DNA of 64,000 nucleotides from Streptomyces prunicolor NBRC 13075 (GCF_000367365.1 NZ_BARF01000031.1:1-64000); one strand, 5' to 3'; counted from the stretch's first letter, positions 19,625 to 27,766 are shown. Made by a program: numbers and translations. Notes: generated by a model from the letters alone, not told the origin.

Positions 19625-20609
19625 GGGAGGCGAGCCGCCGGTAGGAGTCCAGCAGGGCCTCGCGGTCGTAGGTGCTGGTGGTGACGAGAACCTCGTCGGC
19701 CGCCGTCTCCTTCAGCACCGTCTCCAGCTCGTGGGCCACCTGTTCCTCGGTGCCCGCGAGCTGTCCGCTGAGCCCGGCCTCGTAGAAGCCGAACTCCTTG
19801 TCGGTCATGGGCAGTTGCTCCACGCGCTCGGCGGGCGGGAGGGGCGGGAAGGTGCCATGGGTGCGCGAGTACGCCATCGACCAGGCCTCCGGGACGAGCA
19901 GGCGTCGGGCCGCCTCGGGGGTGGCGGCCACGGCGATGGTGCCCGAGATGACGACGTACGGTTCCGGGGCCCAGGGGGAGGGCCGGAAGCCGTCGCGGTA
20001 GTGGTCGATTCCGCGCCGCATCTTGTCGCGGTTGCGGAGGTCTCCGATCACCATCGGCAGACCGGCCCGGGCCGCGATGTCGGCGCCCTCGCCCATCGCG
20101 AGCACGAACGGCGGGACGCTCAGGCCCTCGGACGGTCGCGCGTGCGCGCCGGTGGGTGACGTACCGCGGAACCAGTCGAGGAGTTCGTCGAGTTGTCCGG
20201 CGAAGTCGTCGGCGTCGTCCTTGCCACGGCCCAGCGCCTTGCGCACGCCGTCGGTGAAGCCCACCGAGCGGCCGAGTCCCATGTCGATCCGGCCCGGGAA
20301 CAGCGACTCCAGCACCCCGAACTGCTCGGCCACGACCAGGGGTTGGTGATTCGGCAGCATCACCCCGCCCGTCCCGACCCGGATGCTCCGGGTGGCCGAG
20401 GCGACGGCGGCGGCCAGCACGGTCGGCGCGGAACCGGCCACCCCGGGCAGGCCGTGGTGCTCCGACACCCAGAACCGGTGATAGCCCAGCCCCTCGACCT
20501 CCCGCGCCAGCCGCACGGTGTCGCGCAGCGCCTCGGCGGGCGGGTGCCCCTCGCGGGTGCGGGACCGGTCGAGGACGGAGAAGGGGGTCGAGGCGATCAC
20601 GGAGCTCAC
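19614..20609 (-). CDS. LLM-class flavin-dependent oxidoreductase
   Basis: A 331-residue luciferase-like (TIM-barrel) monooxygenase of the FMN-using LLM group. Typical stretches are FSVLDRSRT, YHRFWVSEHHGLPGVAGSAP, IRVGTGGVMLPNHQPLVVAEQFGVLESLFPGRIDMGLGRSVG, and a late TVLKETAADEVLVTTSTYD. Substrate unknown. The gene is convergent with the alcohol dehydrogenase and ends inside its last codons. The L32 gene lies 42 bases upstream on the same strand, so read-through from the zinc-responsive promoter is possible. Confidence 0.88.
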   Translation of the reverse strand: MSSVIASTPFSVLDRSRTREGHPPAEALRDTVRLAREVEGLGYHRFWVSEHHGLPGVAGSAPTVLAAAVASATRSIRVGTGGVMLPNHQPLVVAEQFGVLESLFPGRIDMGLGRSVGFTDGVRKALGRGKDDADDFAGQLDELLDWFRGTSPTGAHARPSEGLSVPPFVLAMGEGADIAARAGLPMVIGDLRNRDKMRRGIDHYRDGFRPSPWAPEPYVVISGTIAVAATPEAARRLLVPEAWSMAYSRTHGTFPPLPPAERVEQLPMTDKEFGFYEAGLSGQLAGTEEQVAHELETVLKETAADEVLVTTSTYDREALLDSYRRLASLMA

Positions 20610-20651
20610 GTTCAGTTCAACGCCCGGGAGGCCCCGGCATTCCCGTGCCGG

Positions 20652-20822
20652 TCAGTCCTCGGGGCGCAGCAGCCCGCGCTCGTACGCCTTCGCCAGCCGT
20701 TGCGGGACGAGGTGGCGTACGCCGTCGACGGTGACCGGCACCAGCGTGGGCGTCGTCGCCTTCCACTGGGCGCGGCGGTGGCGGGTGTTGCTGCGGGACA
20801 TCTTCCGCTTGGGGACGGCCAT
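20652..20822 (-). CDS. rpmF: Zinc-independent ribosomal protein L32 paralogue
   Basis: A 56-residue ribosomal protein with the L32 beginning [21 protein letters not shown]. The normal Streptomyces L32 carries two CxxC pairs that bind zinc. Here the C-terminal half ([20 protein letters not shown]) has no cysteine at all, making it a C-minus form. Known: bacteria swap C-minus paralogues into ribosomes under zinc starvation, under Zur control. A strong AGGAGGAA ribosome site precedes ATG 20822. The promoter TTGCTA-N16-TATAGC with an embedded palindrome (20867-20887) fits that regulation. Confidence 0.9.
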   Translation of the reverse strand: MAVPKRKMSRSNTRHRRAQWKATTPTLVPVTVDGVRHLVPQRLAKAYERGLLRPED

Positions 20823-20866
20823 GGGGATTCCTCCTCGGTGGGCTGGCAGGCACCGAGGACGCTATA

Positions 20867-20887
20867 TGAAAATGGATCCCATTAGCA
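20867..20887 (-). promoter_or_regulatory. Zur-box-like palindrome inside the rpmF promoter
   Basis: A 21-base imperfect palindrome (forward strand starts TGAAAATGGA, ends CCCATTAGCA) has TG..AATGG arms around a single central base. It fills the spacer between -35 TTGCTA (20883-20888) and -10 TATAGC (20861-20866) on the reverse strand. The half-site TGAAAATG matches actinobacterial Zur sites as I know them. Binding here would block RNA polymerase. Confidence 0.6.
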
Positions 20888-20910
20888 ATCGAGGGTCGCG
20901 AGCACCGTTC

Positions 20911-21333
20911 TCACCGCCGGGACCGGACGCGGGCGTCCCGGGGCGGGTCGATGAACTGAAGCTCCAGCGTGACGGGCGGCGCGGCGATTCCCGGCCCGCC
21001 CGCGGCCGCCCACTCCAGCACTTCCTCCGTGCAGTCGTCGTCCATCGCGAACCCGACCCAGGTCGGCCGCCCACCGGCCCGGCGCCCTGCGGCCGACGGC
21101 TGGACGACGATCACGTTGGCCTGGTCGCAGGGGCCTAGACAGTCCGTCGTACGGACGGCGAAACCGTGCTCGACGGCACCCGCGCGCAGCCGTTCCAACT
21201 GCCAGGCGTGATCCGTGCCGGGGTGTTTGCGCGGGTCGCCGCAGCAGCAGCCCCGGCAGACGACCAGGGTGCAGGGCCGCTCGCGGGCGGCGCCTATCAG
21301 GAACGCACGAGGGGCGGGGGAAGCGGCAGACAT
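20911..21333 (-). CDS. Thioredoxin-like [2Fe-2S] ferredoxin domain protein
   Basis: A 140-residue protein. Cysteines fall in VCRGCCCGDPRKHPG and TTDCLGPCDQANVIVV, the pattern of the thioredoxin-fold [2Fe-2S] ferredoxin group, followed by a WVGFAMDDDCTEEVLEW segment. Role unknown; such proteins sit beside cobalamin or zinc-related genes in actinomycetes. It is upstream of rpmF on the same strand, but the Zur-type promoter lies between, so rpmF can be expressed independently. It is divergent from the HAD phosphatase gene. Confidence 0.65.
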   Translation of the reverse strand: MSAASPAPRAFLIGAARERPCTLVVCRGCCCGDPRKHPGTDHAWQLERLRAGAVEHGFAVRTTDCLGPCDQANVIVVQPSAAGRRAGGRPTWVGFAMDDDCTEEVLEWAAAGGPGIAAPPVTLELQFIDPPRDARVRSRR

Positions 21334-21367
21334 ACGAGAAGCATGAGGCCAGGGCTCCGGGCGGTCG

Positions 21368-21395
21368 TTGCCGGGGTGTGGGCTCTGTCTAGGGT
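21368..21395 (+). promoter_or_regulatory. Leaderless promoter of the HAD phosphatase gene
   Basis: TTGCCG (21368-21373) and TAGGGT (21390-21395) are 16 bases apart and the GTG start follows the -10 box by 6 bases, so the message should begin at or next to the start codon. No ribosome site is present, in keeping with this. Confidence 0.5.
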
Positions 21396-21401
21396 GGACC
21401 T

Positions 21402-21896
21402 GTGACCGCCGACAACAAGCGCCCGCCGCTCGCCGTGTTCGACCTCGACAACACCCTCGCCGACACGGCGCACCGGCAGCGGTTCCTGGAGAACAAGCCC
21501 CGCGACTGGGACGGCTTCTTCGGTGCCGCCGCGCAGGACCCGCCGCTCGCGGAGGGCGTCGCGCTCGCGCTGGAGAGCGCCGAGGAGTGCGAGGTCGTCT
21601 ATCTGACCGGGCGGCCCGAGCGCTGCCGGCGCGACACGCTCGCCTGGCTCGCCGCGCAGGGGCTGCCCGAGGGGCGCGTCTTCATGCGGCGCAACGACGA
21701 CCGCAGGCCCGCCCGGCGCACCAAGCTGGAGATCCTCAAGCGGCTTGCCCGCGACCACGACATCCGGGTTCTTGTGGATGACGACGAGCTCGTGTGCGAC
21801 GACGCCGAACGGGCCGGGTTCAGAGTCGTCCGGGCCCGCTGGACCGCCCCCTCCGCCGCGCTGGAGGCGGCACAGGAGGGGGAGGGCCGGACCTGA
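21402..21896 (+). CDS. HAD-superfamily phosphatase, polynucleotide kinase 3'-phosphatase-like
   Basis: A 164-residue HAD hydrolase. Motif I is VFDLDNTLADT (nucleophile Asp near residue 14). Motif II is the YLTGRPE strand, a conserved Lys follows in RRTKLEILKRL, and motif IV is VLVDDDELVCDDAE. The arrangement resembles the phosphatase half of T4 polynucleotide kinase and class B/C acid phosphatases; the substrate is not known. It starts at GTG 21402 directly after a -10 box, so it is probably leaderless. Confidence 0.75.
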   Translation: MTADNKRPPLAVFDLDNTLADTAHRQRFLENKPRDWDGFFGAAAQDPPLAEGVALALESAEECEVVYLTGRPERCRRDTLAWLAAQGLPEGRVFMRRNDDRRPARRTKLEILKRLARDHDIRVLVDDDELVCDDAERAGFRVVRARWTAPSAALEAAQEGEGRT

Positions 21897-21917
21897 GGGC
21901 TGTAGCCGCTACGGCGG

Positions 21918-22133
21918 TCAGTCCTCGTCCTCGATGCGGAAGCCGACCTTCAGGCCGACCTGGAAGTGCTCGATCTGCCCGTTCTCGATCTGGCCCCTGA
22001 CCTGCGTCACCTCGAACCAGTCGAGGCTGCGCAGGGTCTGCGCGGCGCGGGCGACGCCGTTGCGGATGGCCTGGTCGATGCCCTCGTGAGAGGTGCCGAC
22101 GATCTCGGTGACCCGGTACGTGTGCTCGGACAT
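21918..22133 (-). CDS. Dodecin family flavin/CoA-binding protein
   Basis: A 71-residue protein starting at ATG 22133 after GAGAGGAGTACCCGC, an excellent ribosome site; the frame upstream has no family sequence. The sequence MSEHTYRVTEIVGTSHEGIDQAIRNGVARAAQTLRS, then WFEVTQVRGQIENGQIEHFQVGLKVGFRIE, is typical dodecin, including Trp near residue 38 and the Gln-rich flavin pocket. Dodecins form hollow 12-mers that store riboflavin/FMN or CoA. It lies beside the ergothioneine operon without an evident functional tie. Confidence 0.9.
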   Translation of the reverse strand: MSEHTYRVTEIVGTSHEGIDQAIRNGVARAAQTLRSLDWFEVTQVRGQIENGQIEHFQVGLKVGFRIEDED

Positions 22134-22233
22134 GCGGGTACTCCTCTCGGCCGTGACGGGCGCGTCACGCGTCACTCCACACACCACCGTGCACCAAGGT
22201 GCGGCAGTGCGCGAGACGGCCCGTCACCCGACG

Positions 22234-23196
22234 TCAGCGCACCACGCTCAGTGACAGCGCGAAGCGTCCCTCCCGGTCGGTCCACCAGTGGGCCAACTCC
22301 AGCCCGGTGGCGGCAAGTTCGGACCGCACGCCCTCCTTGCGGAACTTCGCGGAGATCTCGGTGCGGAGTTCCTCGCCGGCCGTGAAGTCGACGGCGAGAT
22401 CGAGCGCCGGGATCTTCACGGTCTGGTCCGTGCGGGAGCGCAGCCGCATCTCGATCCACTCGTTGGCGCTGTCCCAGAGGGCTACGTGGTCGAAGGCGTC
22501 GGCGTCGAAATCGGCGCCGAGTTCGCGGTCGACGACGGTCAGGACGTTCTTGTTGAACGCGGCCGTCACTCCGGCCGCGTCGTCGTACGCCCTGACCAGG
22601 ACCTGCTCGTCCTTCACCAGGTCCGTGCCGAGCAGCAGCGCGTCGCCGGGGGAGAGGAGTGCGCGGATACGCGCGAAGAATGTCGCGCGTTCCGCCGGGA
22701 GCAGGTTGCCGATCGTGCCGCCGAGGAACGCCAGGAGGCGCGGGCCCGGGGTCTCCGGCAGGGTGAGGTCGCCGGTGAAGTCGGCGATCAGGGCGTGCAC
22801 GTCGAGACCCGGGCGCTCCTCGATGAGGGCGTGCCCGGCCTGCGTGAGCGCGCTCTCGCTGACGTCGACGGGGACGTACACGGCCAGGCCGGTGAGCGCG
22901 TCCAGCAGGTGGCGTGTCTTGTCCGAGGACCCGGAGCCCAGCTCGACGAGGGTGCGGGCGCCGGTCGCGGCGGCGATCTCGCCGGCCCGGTCGACGAGGA
23001 TCTCCCGCTCGGCGCGCGTGGGATAGTACTCGGGCAACTCGGTGATCTGCTCGAAGAGTTCGCTGCCGTGGGCGTCGTAGAACCACTTCGGCGGGAGGGT
23101 CTTCGGGGTGCTGGTGAGGCCCTCCAGGACGTCGGCGCGCAGGGCCGCGTCGGTGGCGTCCTCGGGGAGGGTGCGGGTGAGAAGGAACGGGCTCAC
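22234..23196 (-). CDS. egtD: L-histidine N-alpha-methyltransferase EgtD
   Basis: A 320-residue SAM methyltransferase that trimethylates histidine to hercynine, the first step of ergothioneine synthesis. Family marks: LPPKWFYDAHGSELFEQITELPEYYPTRAEREIL (about residues 36-70), the SAM motif LVELGSGSSDKTRHLL, FLGGTIGNL, LLLGTDLVKD, AAFNKNVL and W-x-H-x-E-M near VALWDSANEWIEMRLRS. Length equals known EgtD enzymes. The start is GTG 23196, overlapping the egtC stop (GTGA), although the frame is open further upstream. Last gene of the egtABCD operon. No egtE-like lyase gene is adjacent, as usual in Streptomyces. Confidence 0.95.
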   Translation of the reverse strand: MSPFLLTRTLPEDATDAALRADVLEGLTSTPKTLPPKWFYDAHGSELFEQITELPEYYPTRAEREILVDRAGEIAAATGARTLVELGSGSSDKTRHLLDALTGLAVYVPVDVSESALTQAGHALIEERPGLDVHALIADFTGDLTLPETPGPRLLAFLGGTIGNLLPAERATFFARIRALLSPGDALLLGTDLVKDEQVLVRAYDDAAGVTAAFNKNVLTVVDRELGADFDADAFDHVALWDSANEWIEMRLRSRTDQTVKIPALDLAVDFTAGEELRTEISAKFRKEGVRSELAATGLELAHWWTDREGRFALSLSVVR

Positions 23197-23972
23197 GTGC
23201 GGGGCTCCTTCGACGGTGCGGGTGCGAGGTCTTTCAGGGGGGTGAGGAGGACCTCGGTGCGGGTCGCGGTGAGAAGAGTGCGGTCGGGGGCCTCCTGCCA
23301 GTGCGGGTCGTCGTCGTAGGGCTCGGAGGCCACGACCGTGCGGCGGCCGGGGTCCGAGAGGTACCAGAGGGTGTCGCCCCAGGCCGTCGCGGCGATCGTC
23401 TCGCCGTCGGTGAGAAGGAGGTTGAGGCGGGAACCGGGGGCCGCGTGAGCGACCTCCGTCACCGTGTCGGCCAGCGCCTGGCCCTCCTCGTCGCCCGCCC
23501 GGAGCCGGTTCAGGACCAGCGCCCACACGAACGCCGAGTCGCAGCGGGCATCGAGCGACAACAGGTCCACCGGCGGCAGGCGTTGGGCCAGGGCCGCCAG
23601 GGTCTGCGGCCAGCCGGTGACGGCGCCGTTGTGGCTGAACAGCCAGGGGCCCGCGGCGAACGGGGCCGCCGCGGCCTCCCCGTCCGCACCTGCGAACGTC
23701 GCGTCCCGTACGGCGGCCAGCAGCGCGCCCGAGCGGACCACGCGGGCCAGGTCGGCGAATGACTGGTCGCCCCAGATGGGTACGGCCCGCCGGTAGCGGC
23801 CCGGCACCGGGTCGCCCTCGGCGTACCAACCCACCCCGAAACCATCGGCGTTGACCGTCCCGTGCTGCTGCCGACGCGGTTCCCAGGACTGGCGGTACAG
23901 GCTGTGCTCCGGGTCCACGAGGAGTCGGCCGAGCGGCTCCTCGGGTCCCAGGTACGCCAGGTGACGGCACAT
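23193..23972 (-). CDS. egtC: Ergothioneine biosynthesis gamma-glutamyl hydrolase EgtC
   Basis: A 259-residue class II glutamine amidotransferase-type (Ntn) hydrolase. The start ATG 23972 gives MCRHLAYLG, which places the catalytic Cys at position 2 after Met removal. Further motifs: NADGFGVGWYAEG, LFSHNGAVTGW and DARCDSAFVWAL. It removes glutamate from gamma-glutamyl-hercynylcysteine sulfoxide. The start overlaps the egtB stop by one base (TGATG) and its end overlaps egtD, so translation of the operon is tightly coupled. Confidence 0.93.
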   Translation of the reverse strand: MCRHLAYLGPEEPLGRLLVDPEHSLYRQSWEPRRQQHGTVNADGFGVGWYAEGDPVPGRYRRAVPIWGDQSFADLARVVRSGALLAAVRDATFAGADGEAAAAPFAAGPWLFSHNGAVTGWPQTLAALAQRLPPVDLLSLDARCDSAFVWALVLNRLRAGDEEGQALADTVTEVAHAAPGSRLNLLLTDGETIAATAWGDTLWYLSDPGRRTVVASEPYDDDPHWQEAPDRTLLTATRTEVLLTPLKDLAPAPSKEPRT

Positions 23973-25324
23973 CAGACGGCCCCCGAGCGGGCGGTACGGA
24001 AGCCGGAGAAGATCTGCCGCCGGATCGGATAGTCCCAGTTGCGGAACGTGCCCCGGCAGGCCACCTCGTCCACGGCGAACGAACCGCCCCGCAGCACCTT
24101 GTACTCCGGGCCGAAGAACACCTCCGAGTACTCCTTGTACGGGAACGCCTTGAACCCCGGGTAGGGAAGGAAGTCGCTCGACGTCCACTCCCACACGTCA
24201 CCTATCAACTGGCGTACGCCCAGCGGTGACTCGCCTGTCGGATAGCTGCCGGCCGGGGCCGGGCGCAGGTGGCGTTGGCCGAGGTTGGCGTGCCCGGGGG
24301 CCGGGTCCGCGTCGCCCCACGGGTAGCGCATCGAGCGGTCGGCCGTCGGGTCGTGGCGGGCCGCCTTCTCCCACTCGGCCTCGGTGGGCAGCCGGCGTCC
24401 GGCCCAGCGGGCGTAGGCGTCTGCCTCGTACCAACAGACGTGCACCACCGGCTCGTTCAGCGGTACGGTCTCCGTGACGCCGAACCGGCGCCGCAGCCAC
24501 TGGCCCGCCTCCCGACGCCAGAACTCCGGCGCGGTAAGGGAGTTGCGGCGGACGTGCGCCCAGCCCTCCTTCGTCCACCAGCGCGGGTCGTCGTAGCCGC
24601 CGTCCTCGATGAACGCCAGATACGCGCCGTTCGTCACCGGTGTCGTGTCGATGTGGAACGGGGCCACCTCCCGCCGGTGCGCGGGCCGTTCGTTGTCCAG
24701 CGCCCATGGCTCGGTCGAGGTGCCCATCGTGAACGGGCCGCCGGGGACGAGGACTTCGGACGGACCCGTGAACAGCGGGATCGGGTCCGGGTCCGGCGCC
24801 GTCAACGCCTGCGGGCCCGTGCGGAGTTGATGGGTGATCAACATCGTTTCGTCGTGCTGCTGTTCGTGCTGGGCGACCATCCCGAAGGCGAAGCCCATGT
24901 CGGTGAGCCGTGTGCCGCGGAAGGCGTGGCTCTCCAGTATGTCCGTCACCCGGCCGCGCACCTCGGCCGCGTACTGCCGGGCCTCGGCGGGCGGCAGCAG
25001 CGGCAGCGAGGGGCGTTCGGAGCGCGGGTGCTCGAACGCGTCGTAGAGGCCGTCGATGTCGGGCCGCATCGCGTCCCGGCCGCCGACGGCGCGCAGCAGC
25101 CACAGTTCTTCCTGGTTGCCGATGTGTGCGAGGTCCCAGACCAGCGGGGACATCAACGGCGATACCTGGGCGGTGAGTTCGGGCTCGTCCACACAGCTCG
25201 TGAGGAGCGTGGTGCGGTCCCGGGCCGTGGTGAGGGTGGTCAACGCCCGTTGCCTGAGCGCCTCGATATCGATGTCAGCGGAGGTGTCGGCGTCGGTGTT
25301 GGCGGCGATGGAGGCGTCGGTCAT
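23972..25324 (-). CDS. egtB: Hercynine oxygenase (sulfoxide synthase) EgtB
   Basis: A 450-residue non-heme iron enzyme that joins hercynine and gamma-glutamylcysteine with O2. The N-terminal DinB-like domain carries the iron histidines in WDLAHIGNQEELWLL and in AQHEQQHDETML (HxxxH). The C-terminal formylglycine-generating-enzyme-like domain (about 200-450) shows VPGGPFTMGTS, RLPTEAEWEKAARHD, GDVWEWTSSDFLPYPGF and VLRGGSFAVDEVACRGTFRNWD. ATG 25324 overlaps the egtA stop by four bases. Its preference for gamma-glutamylcysteine, rather than cysteine, is inferred from the presence of egtA and egtC. Confidence 0.95.
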   Translation of the reverse strand: MTDASIAANTDADTSADIDIEALRQRALTTLTTARDRTTLLTSCVDEPELTAQVSPLMSPLVWDLAHIGNQEELWLLRAVGGRDAMRPDIDGLYDAFEHPRSERPSLPLLPPAEARQYAAEVRGRVTDILESHAFRGTRLTDMGFAFGMVAQHEQQHDETMLITHQLRTGPQALTAPDPDPIPLFTGPSEVLVPGGPFTMGTSTEPWALDNERPAHRREVAPFHIDTTPVTNGAYLAFIEDGGYDDPRWWTKEGWAHVRRNSLTAPEFWRREAGQWLRRRFGVTETVPLNEPVVHVCWYEADAYARWAGRRLPTEAEWEKAARHDPTADRSMRYPWGDADPAPGHANLGQRHLRPAPAGSYPTGESPLGVRQLIGDVWEWTSSDFLPYPGFKAFPYKEYSEVFFGPEYKVLRGGSFAVDEVACRGTFRNWDYPIRRQIFSGFRTARSGAV

Positions 25325-26631
25325 GTGCGGATTTCCTTCCCGTGCGGGCGGCTGTCCGTGCCGCGCACGCGGTCGAGCAGATCGTCGGCGGGGCAGCGGC
25401 CCCGGACTACATAGCGGTCGAAGTACGCGCGGACGGCGTCCGTGACCTCGGTGGTCGCGCCCAGGCGGGGCAGGGCCTCCAGGGCCGCCGCGAAGCAGAC
25501 GAGGGCGACCTCGTGCAGCTCCGGGTCGGACAGCCCGTAGCGGGCCGCGTCGATCCACAGCGGGTTGTGCGGCGCGGGCAGCCCCTGGGTCCGTTCGGCC
25601 AGCGGCTTCACGGCCCGGTAGGCGGTCTCGGCGGCCTCGGGGTCGTCGAACAGCGCCGTCGTCACGGCCAGCGGCACGATCCAGCCGTCGTCGCCGGGCT
25701 GCGCGTCGATCATGCGCAGTTCCAGGTGGCCACGCGGTCTGACCGGTGGGAAGAGCGTCGAGACGTGGTAGTCGAGGTCCTCACGGGTCGGCGGCCTGGG
25801 CGCCCCCGACCTGATCCACTCCCGGAACGTCAGCTCCTCCGGGACCTCCCACGGGCCGCTGTCCTGCCGTATGCACATCACCGGTGAGTCCAGGACGTGG
25901 TCCGTCCAGGCGTCGCGCGGCTGCGCGTCCAGGGTCGGGCCGCCCGCGCGGCCGGGGCCGATCTCCATCCAGATCAGCTGCCGGGTGGAGCGCCAGCCGG
26001 TGGGGCTGCGGCCGACCAGCGGGGAGTTGGCGAACGCGGCCACCAGGACCGCGCCCAGCTGGTGCGCGAGCCACCAGCGTCGGCCGAGGCCGAGCGGACC
26101 CGGCTCCTCGTAACCGGCGTCCAGACACACCTGCACGGACGCCGAGGTGCACATCATGCGGCGGCCGGCGGGGCCGGTGCGGTCGAGGCAGCGCTCCATC
26201 GCGTCGTAGCGCGGCTCTTGCAGGAACCGGCGCGGCGGGTGCCAGGGATCATGGCCGACGCCGACCAGTCCCAGGCCGTCCCGGCGCAGCACCGCGCGGA
26301 CGGTGTCGAGATCTTCGGAGACGGAACCGATGCACTCCATCAGGGAGGCGGCGGGCGACGAGCTGAGTTCCAGCTGGCCGCCGGGCTCGACGGTGAGCGC
26401 CGATCTCAGAGGCACGGTCTTCAAGGCGGCGTAGGCCGCTTCGAGTCGTTCGGGTGTCACGGGGAGCTGCGGCAGGCGCAGCTCGTGGACGAGCCATTCC
26501 ACTTCGACCCCGAGCGTTCGGGGCGGGCCGGTCTTGAAGCAGATGCCCCTGACCAGGGCCTCCACCTCGGGTTCGGTGACCGCGGTACGGGGCTCCGTAC
26601 AGTCGCTACAGTCACTTGCCGTATCGGACAT
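25321..26631 (-). CDS. egtA: Glutamate-cysteine ligase EgtA
   Basis: A 436-residue GCS2-type ligase that makes gamma-glutamylcysteine for EgtB. Recognised stretches: TLGVEVEWLVHELRLPQLPV (about residues 39-58), VEPGGQLELSSSPA, MMCTSASVQVCLDAG, WMEIGPGR, and HLELRMIDAQPGDDGWIVP. ATG 26631 is selected because AGGAGG stands 7 bases upstream; in-frame Mets further upstream (26658, 26733) lack this. First gene of the operon. The divergent space to the PARG gene holds a 10-bp-arm inverted repeat that may be an operator. Confidence 0.93.
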   Translation of the reverse strand: MSDTASDCSDCTEPRTAVTEPEVEALVRGICFKTGPPRTLGVEVEWLVHELRLPQLPVTPERLEAAYAALKTVPLRSALTVEPGGQLELSSSPAASLMECIGSVSEDLDTVRAVLRRDGLGLVGVGHDPWHPPRRFLQEPRYDAMERCLDRTGPAGRRMMCTSASVQVCLDAGYEEPGPLGLGRRWWLAHQLGAVLVAAFANSPLVGRSPTGWRSTRQLIWMEIGPGRAGGPTLDAQPRDAWTDHVLDSPVMCIRQDSGPWEVPEELTFREWIRSGAPRPPTREDLDYHVSTLFPPVRPRGHLELRMIDAQPGDDGWIVPLAVTTALFDDPEAAETAYRAVKPLAERTQGLPAPHNPLWIDAARYGLSDPELHEVALVCFAAALEALPRLGATTEVTDAVRAYFDRYVVRGRCPADDLLDRVRGTDSRPHGKEIRT

Positions 26632-26711
26632 GTCGGGATCCTCCTGAGATTCCACCATGCCACCGGCCCGGTTTCGGTTGGGCCCGGGTCGGCACACTCG
26701 TACCACCCAAG

Positions 26712-26737
26712 ACCCTCGTGCCGCGTCGCACAAGGGT
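26712..26737. promoter_or_regulatory. Inverted repeat in the egtA/PARG divergent region
   Basis: The arms ACCCTCGTGC (26712-26721) and GCACAAGGGT (26728-26737) pair with one mismatch around CGCGTC. The repeat lies about 80 bases upstream of egtA and about 100 bases upstream of the small frame before the PARG gene. A regulator site for either direction is plausible; which protein binds cannot be said. Confidence 0.35.
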
Positions 26738-26840
26738 GCGTATCGCCACGTTCGGGATCGGTAATCTCCGGTTCTCCGGCCGTTCGCCGGACCCGGAAAC
26801 TCTGTTGCATCGCACGACCAGCATCGCTCACGATGCCTGT

Positions 26841-26915
26841 ATGAGCACGACGGGGGAGATCACGGGGGAGCTCGCGGGGCGCGCGCTCATGGCGTACACG
26901 GGGGTTATGCCATGA
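26841..26915 (+). CDS. Possible 24-residue upstream peptide coupled to the PARG gene
   Basis: ATG 26841 opens a 24-codon frame beginning MSTTGEITGELAGRALMAY and ending CC-ATGA, where the TGA overlaps the PARG start ATG at 26912. A -35-like TTGCAT (26805-26810) and a -10-like CACGAT (26829-26834) are 18 bases apart, and the frame starts 6 bases after the -10, so it could be a leaderless message whose translation feeds PARG. No domain. It could also be an accidental frame. Confidence 0.35.
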   Translation: MSTTGEITGELAGRALMAYTGVMP

Positions 26916-27739
26916 GCGCGCGCCTGCGCGGCATCGCGCAGCAGACCGAGCAGATCGTCGCGGCCGGGAGCTACCGCGCGGCGGCGGACGGGCGCGAGGT
27001 GTCGATCGCCGCGGAGGTCGAGGCGGCCCGCGCGGGCACGCGCCTGTACGGACCGGAACCAGTGCGGATATCACCGTTCTCGCCCGTGGAGACGGTCTTC
27101 GAGGTCACCGGCGAGAGCAGCCTGGAGGCCGCCCGCCGACTGACCGGCCCGGTCGCCGTCCTGAACTTCGCCTCCGCCCGCAACCCCGGCGGCGGCTACC
27201 TCAACGGCGCACAGGCCCAGGAAGAGGCCCTGTGCCGCGCCTCCGCGCTGTACACGTGCCTGCTTCAGGCCCGCGGTTTCTACGACCATCACCGCGCCCA
27301 CCGCGACCCGTTCTACACGGACCGCGTCATCCACTCACCGGCCGTCCCCGTCTTCCGCGACGACAAGGGCCGGCTCCTGGACGAACCGTTCACCGCCGGG
27401 TTCCTGACCGCCGCAGCCCCGAATGCCGGGGTCGTCCTGCGCACGGCACCGGAGCGCGCGGCCGAGCTGCCGCACGCCGTCGCCGTACGGGCGGAGCGGG
27501 TGCTGGAGACGGCCGTCGCGCACGGCTACCGGCGGCTGGTCCTGGGGGCGTGGGGCTGCGGGGTGTTCCAGAACGACCCGGCGCAGGTCGCGGGCGCGTT
27601 CCACACGTTGCTCGGGCCGGGCGGACGGTTCGCCGCGGCCTTCGAGCACGTGGTGTTCGGCGTCCTGGACCGCACACCGGGTGCGACGGTCCGGGACGCG
27701 TTCGTACGGGCCTTTCCGGAGCGTCAGCTCCAGAGCTAG
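26912..27739 (+). CDS. Bacterial-type poly(ADP-ribose) glycohydrolase (PARG, macrodomain)
   Basis: A 275-residue protein of the microbial PARG family (TIGR02452, PARG_cat_microbial). The signature GGG-X7-QEE is complete: NPGGGYLNGAQAQEE at residues 91-105, with catalytic Glu104/Glu105. The macrodomain core continues with FYTDRVIHSPAVPVFRDD, a flexible Phe/Thr loop, and VLGAWGCGVFQNDP. It hydrolyses ribose-ribose links in poly(ADP-ribose). As I recall, S. coelicolor has such a gene (SCO0909) directly beside egtA, so the neighbourhood is conserved. No poly(ADP-ribose) polymerase gene is present in this window. The start overlaps the upstream small frame (ATGA). Confidence 0.87.
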   Translation: MSARLRGIAQQTEQIVAAGSYRAAADGREVSIAAEVEAARAGTRLYGPEPVRISPFSPVETVFEVTGESSLEAARRLTGPVAVLNFASARNPGGGYLNGAQAQEEALCRASALYTCLLQARGFYDHHRAHRDPFYTDRVIHSPAVPVFRDDKGRLLDEPFTAGFLTAAAPNAGVVLRTAPERAAELPHAVAVRAERVLETAVAHGYRRLVLGAWGCGVFQNDPAQVAGAFHTLLGPGGRFAAAFEHVVFGVLDRTPGATVRDAFVRAFPERQLQS

Positions 27740-27766
27740 CCCCTCAGGTCGAGCAGTGCCGGCCGC

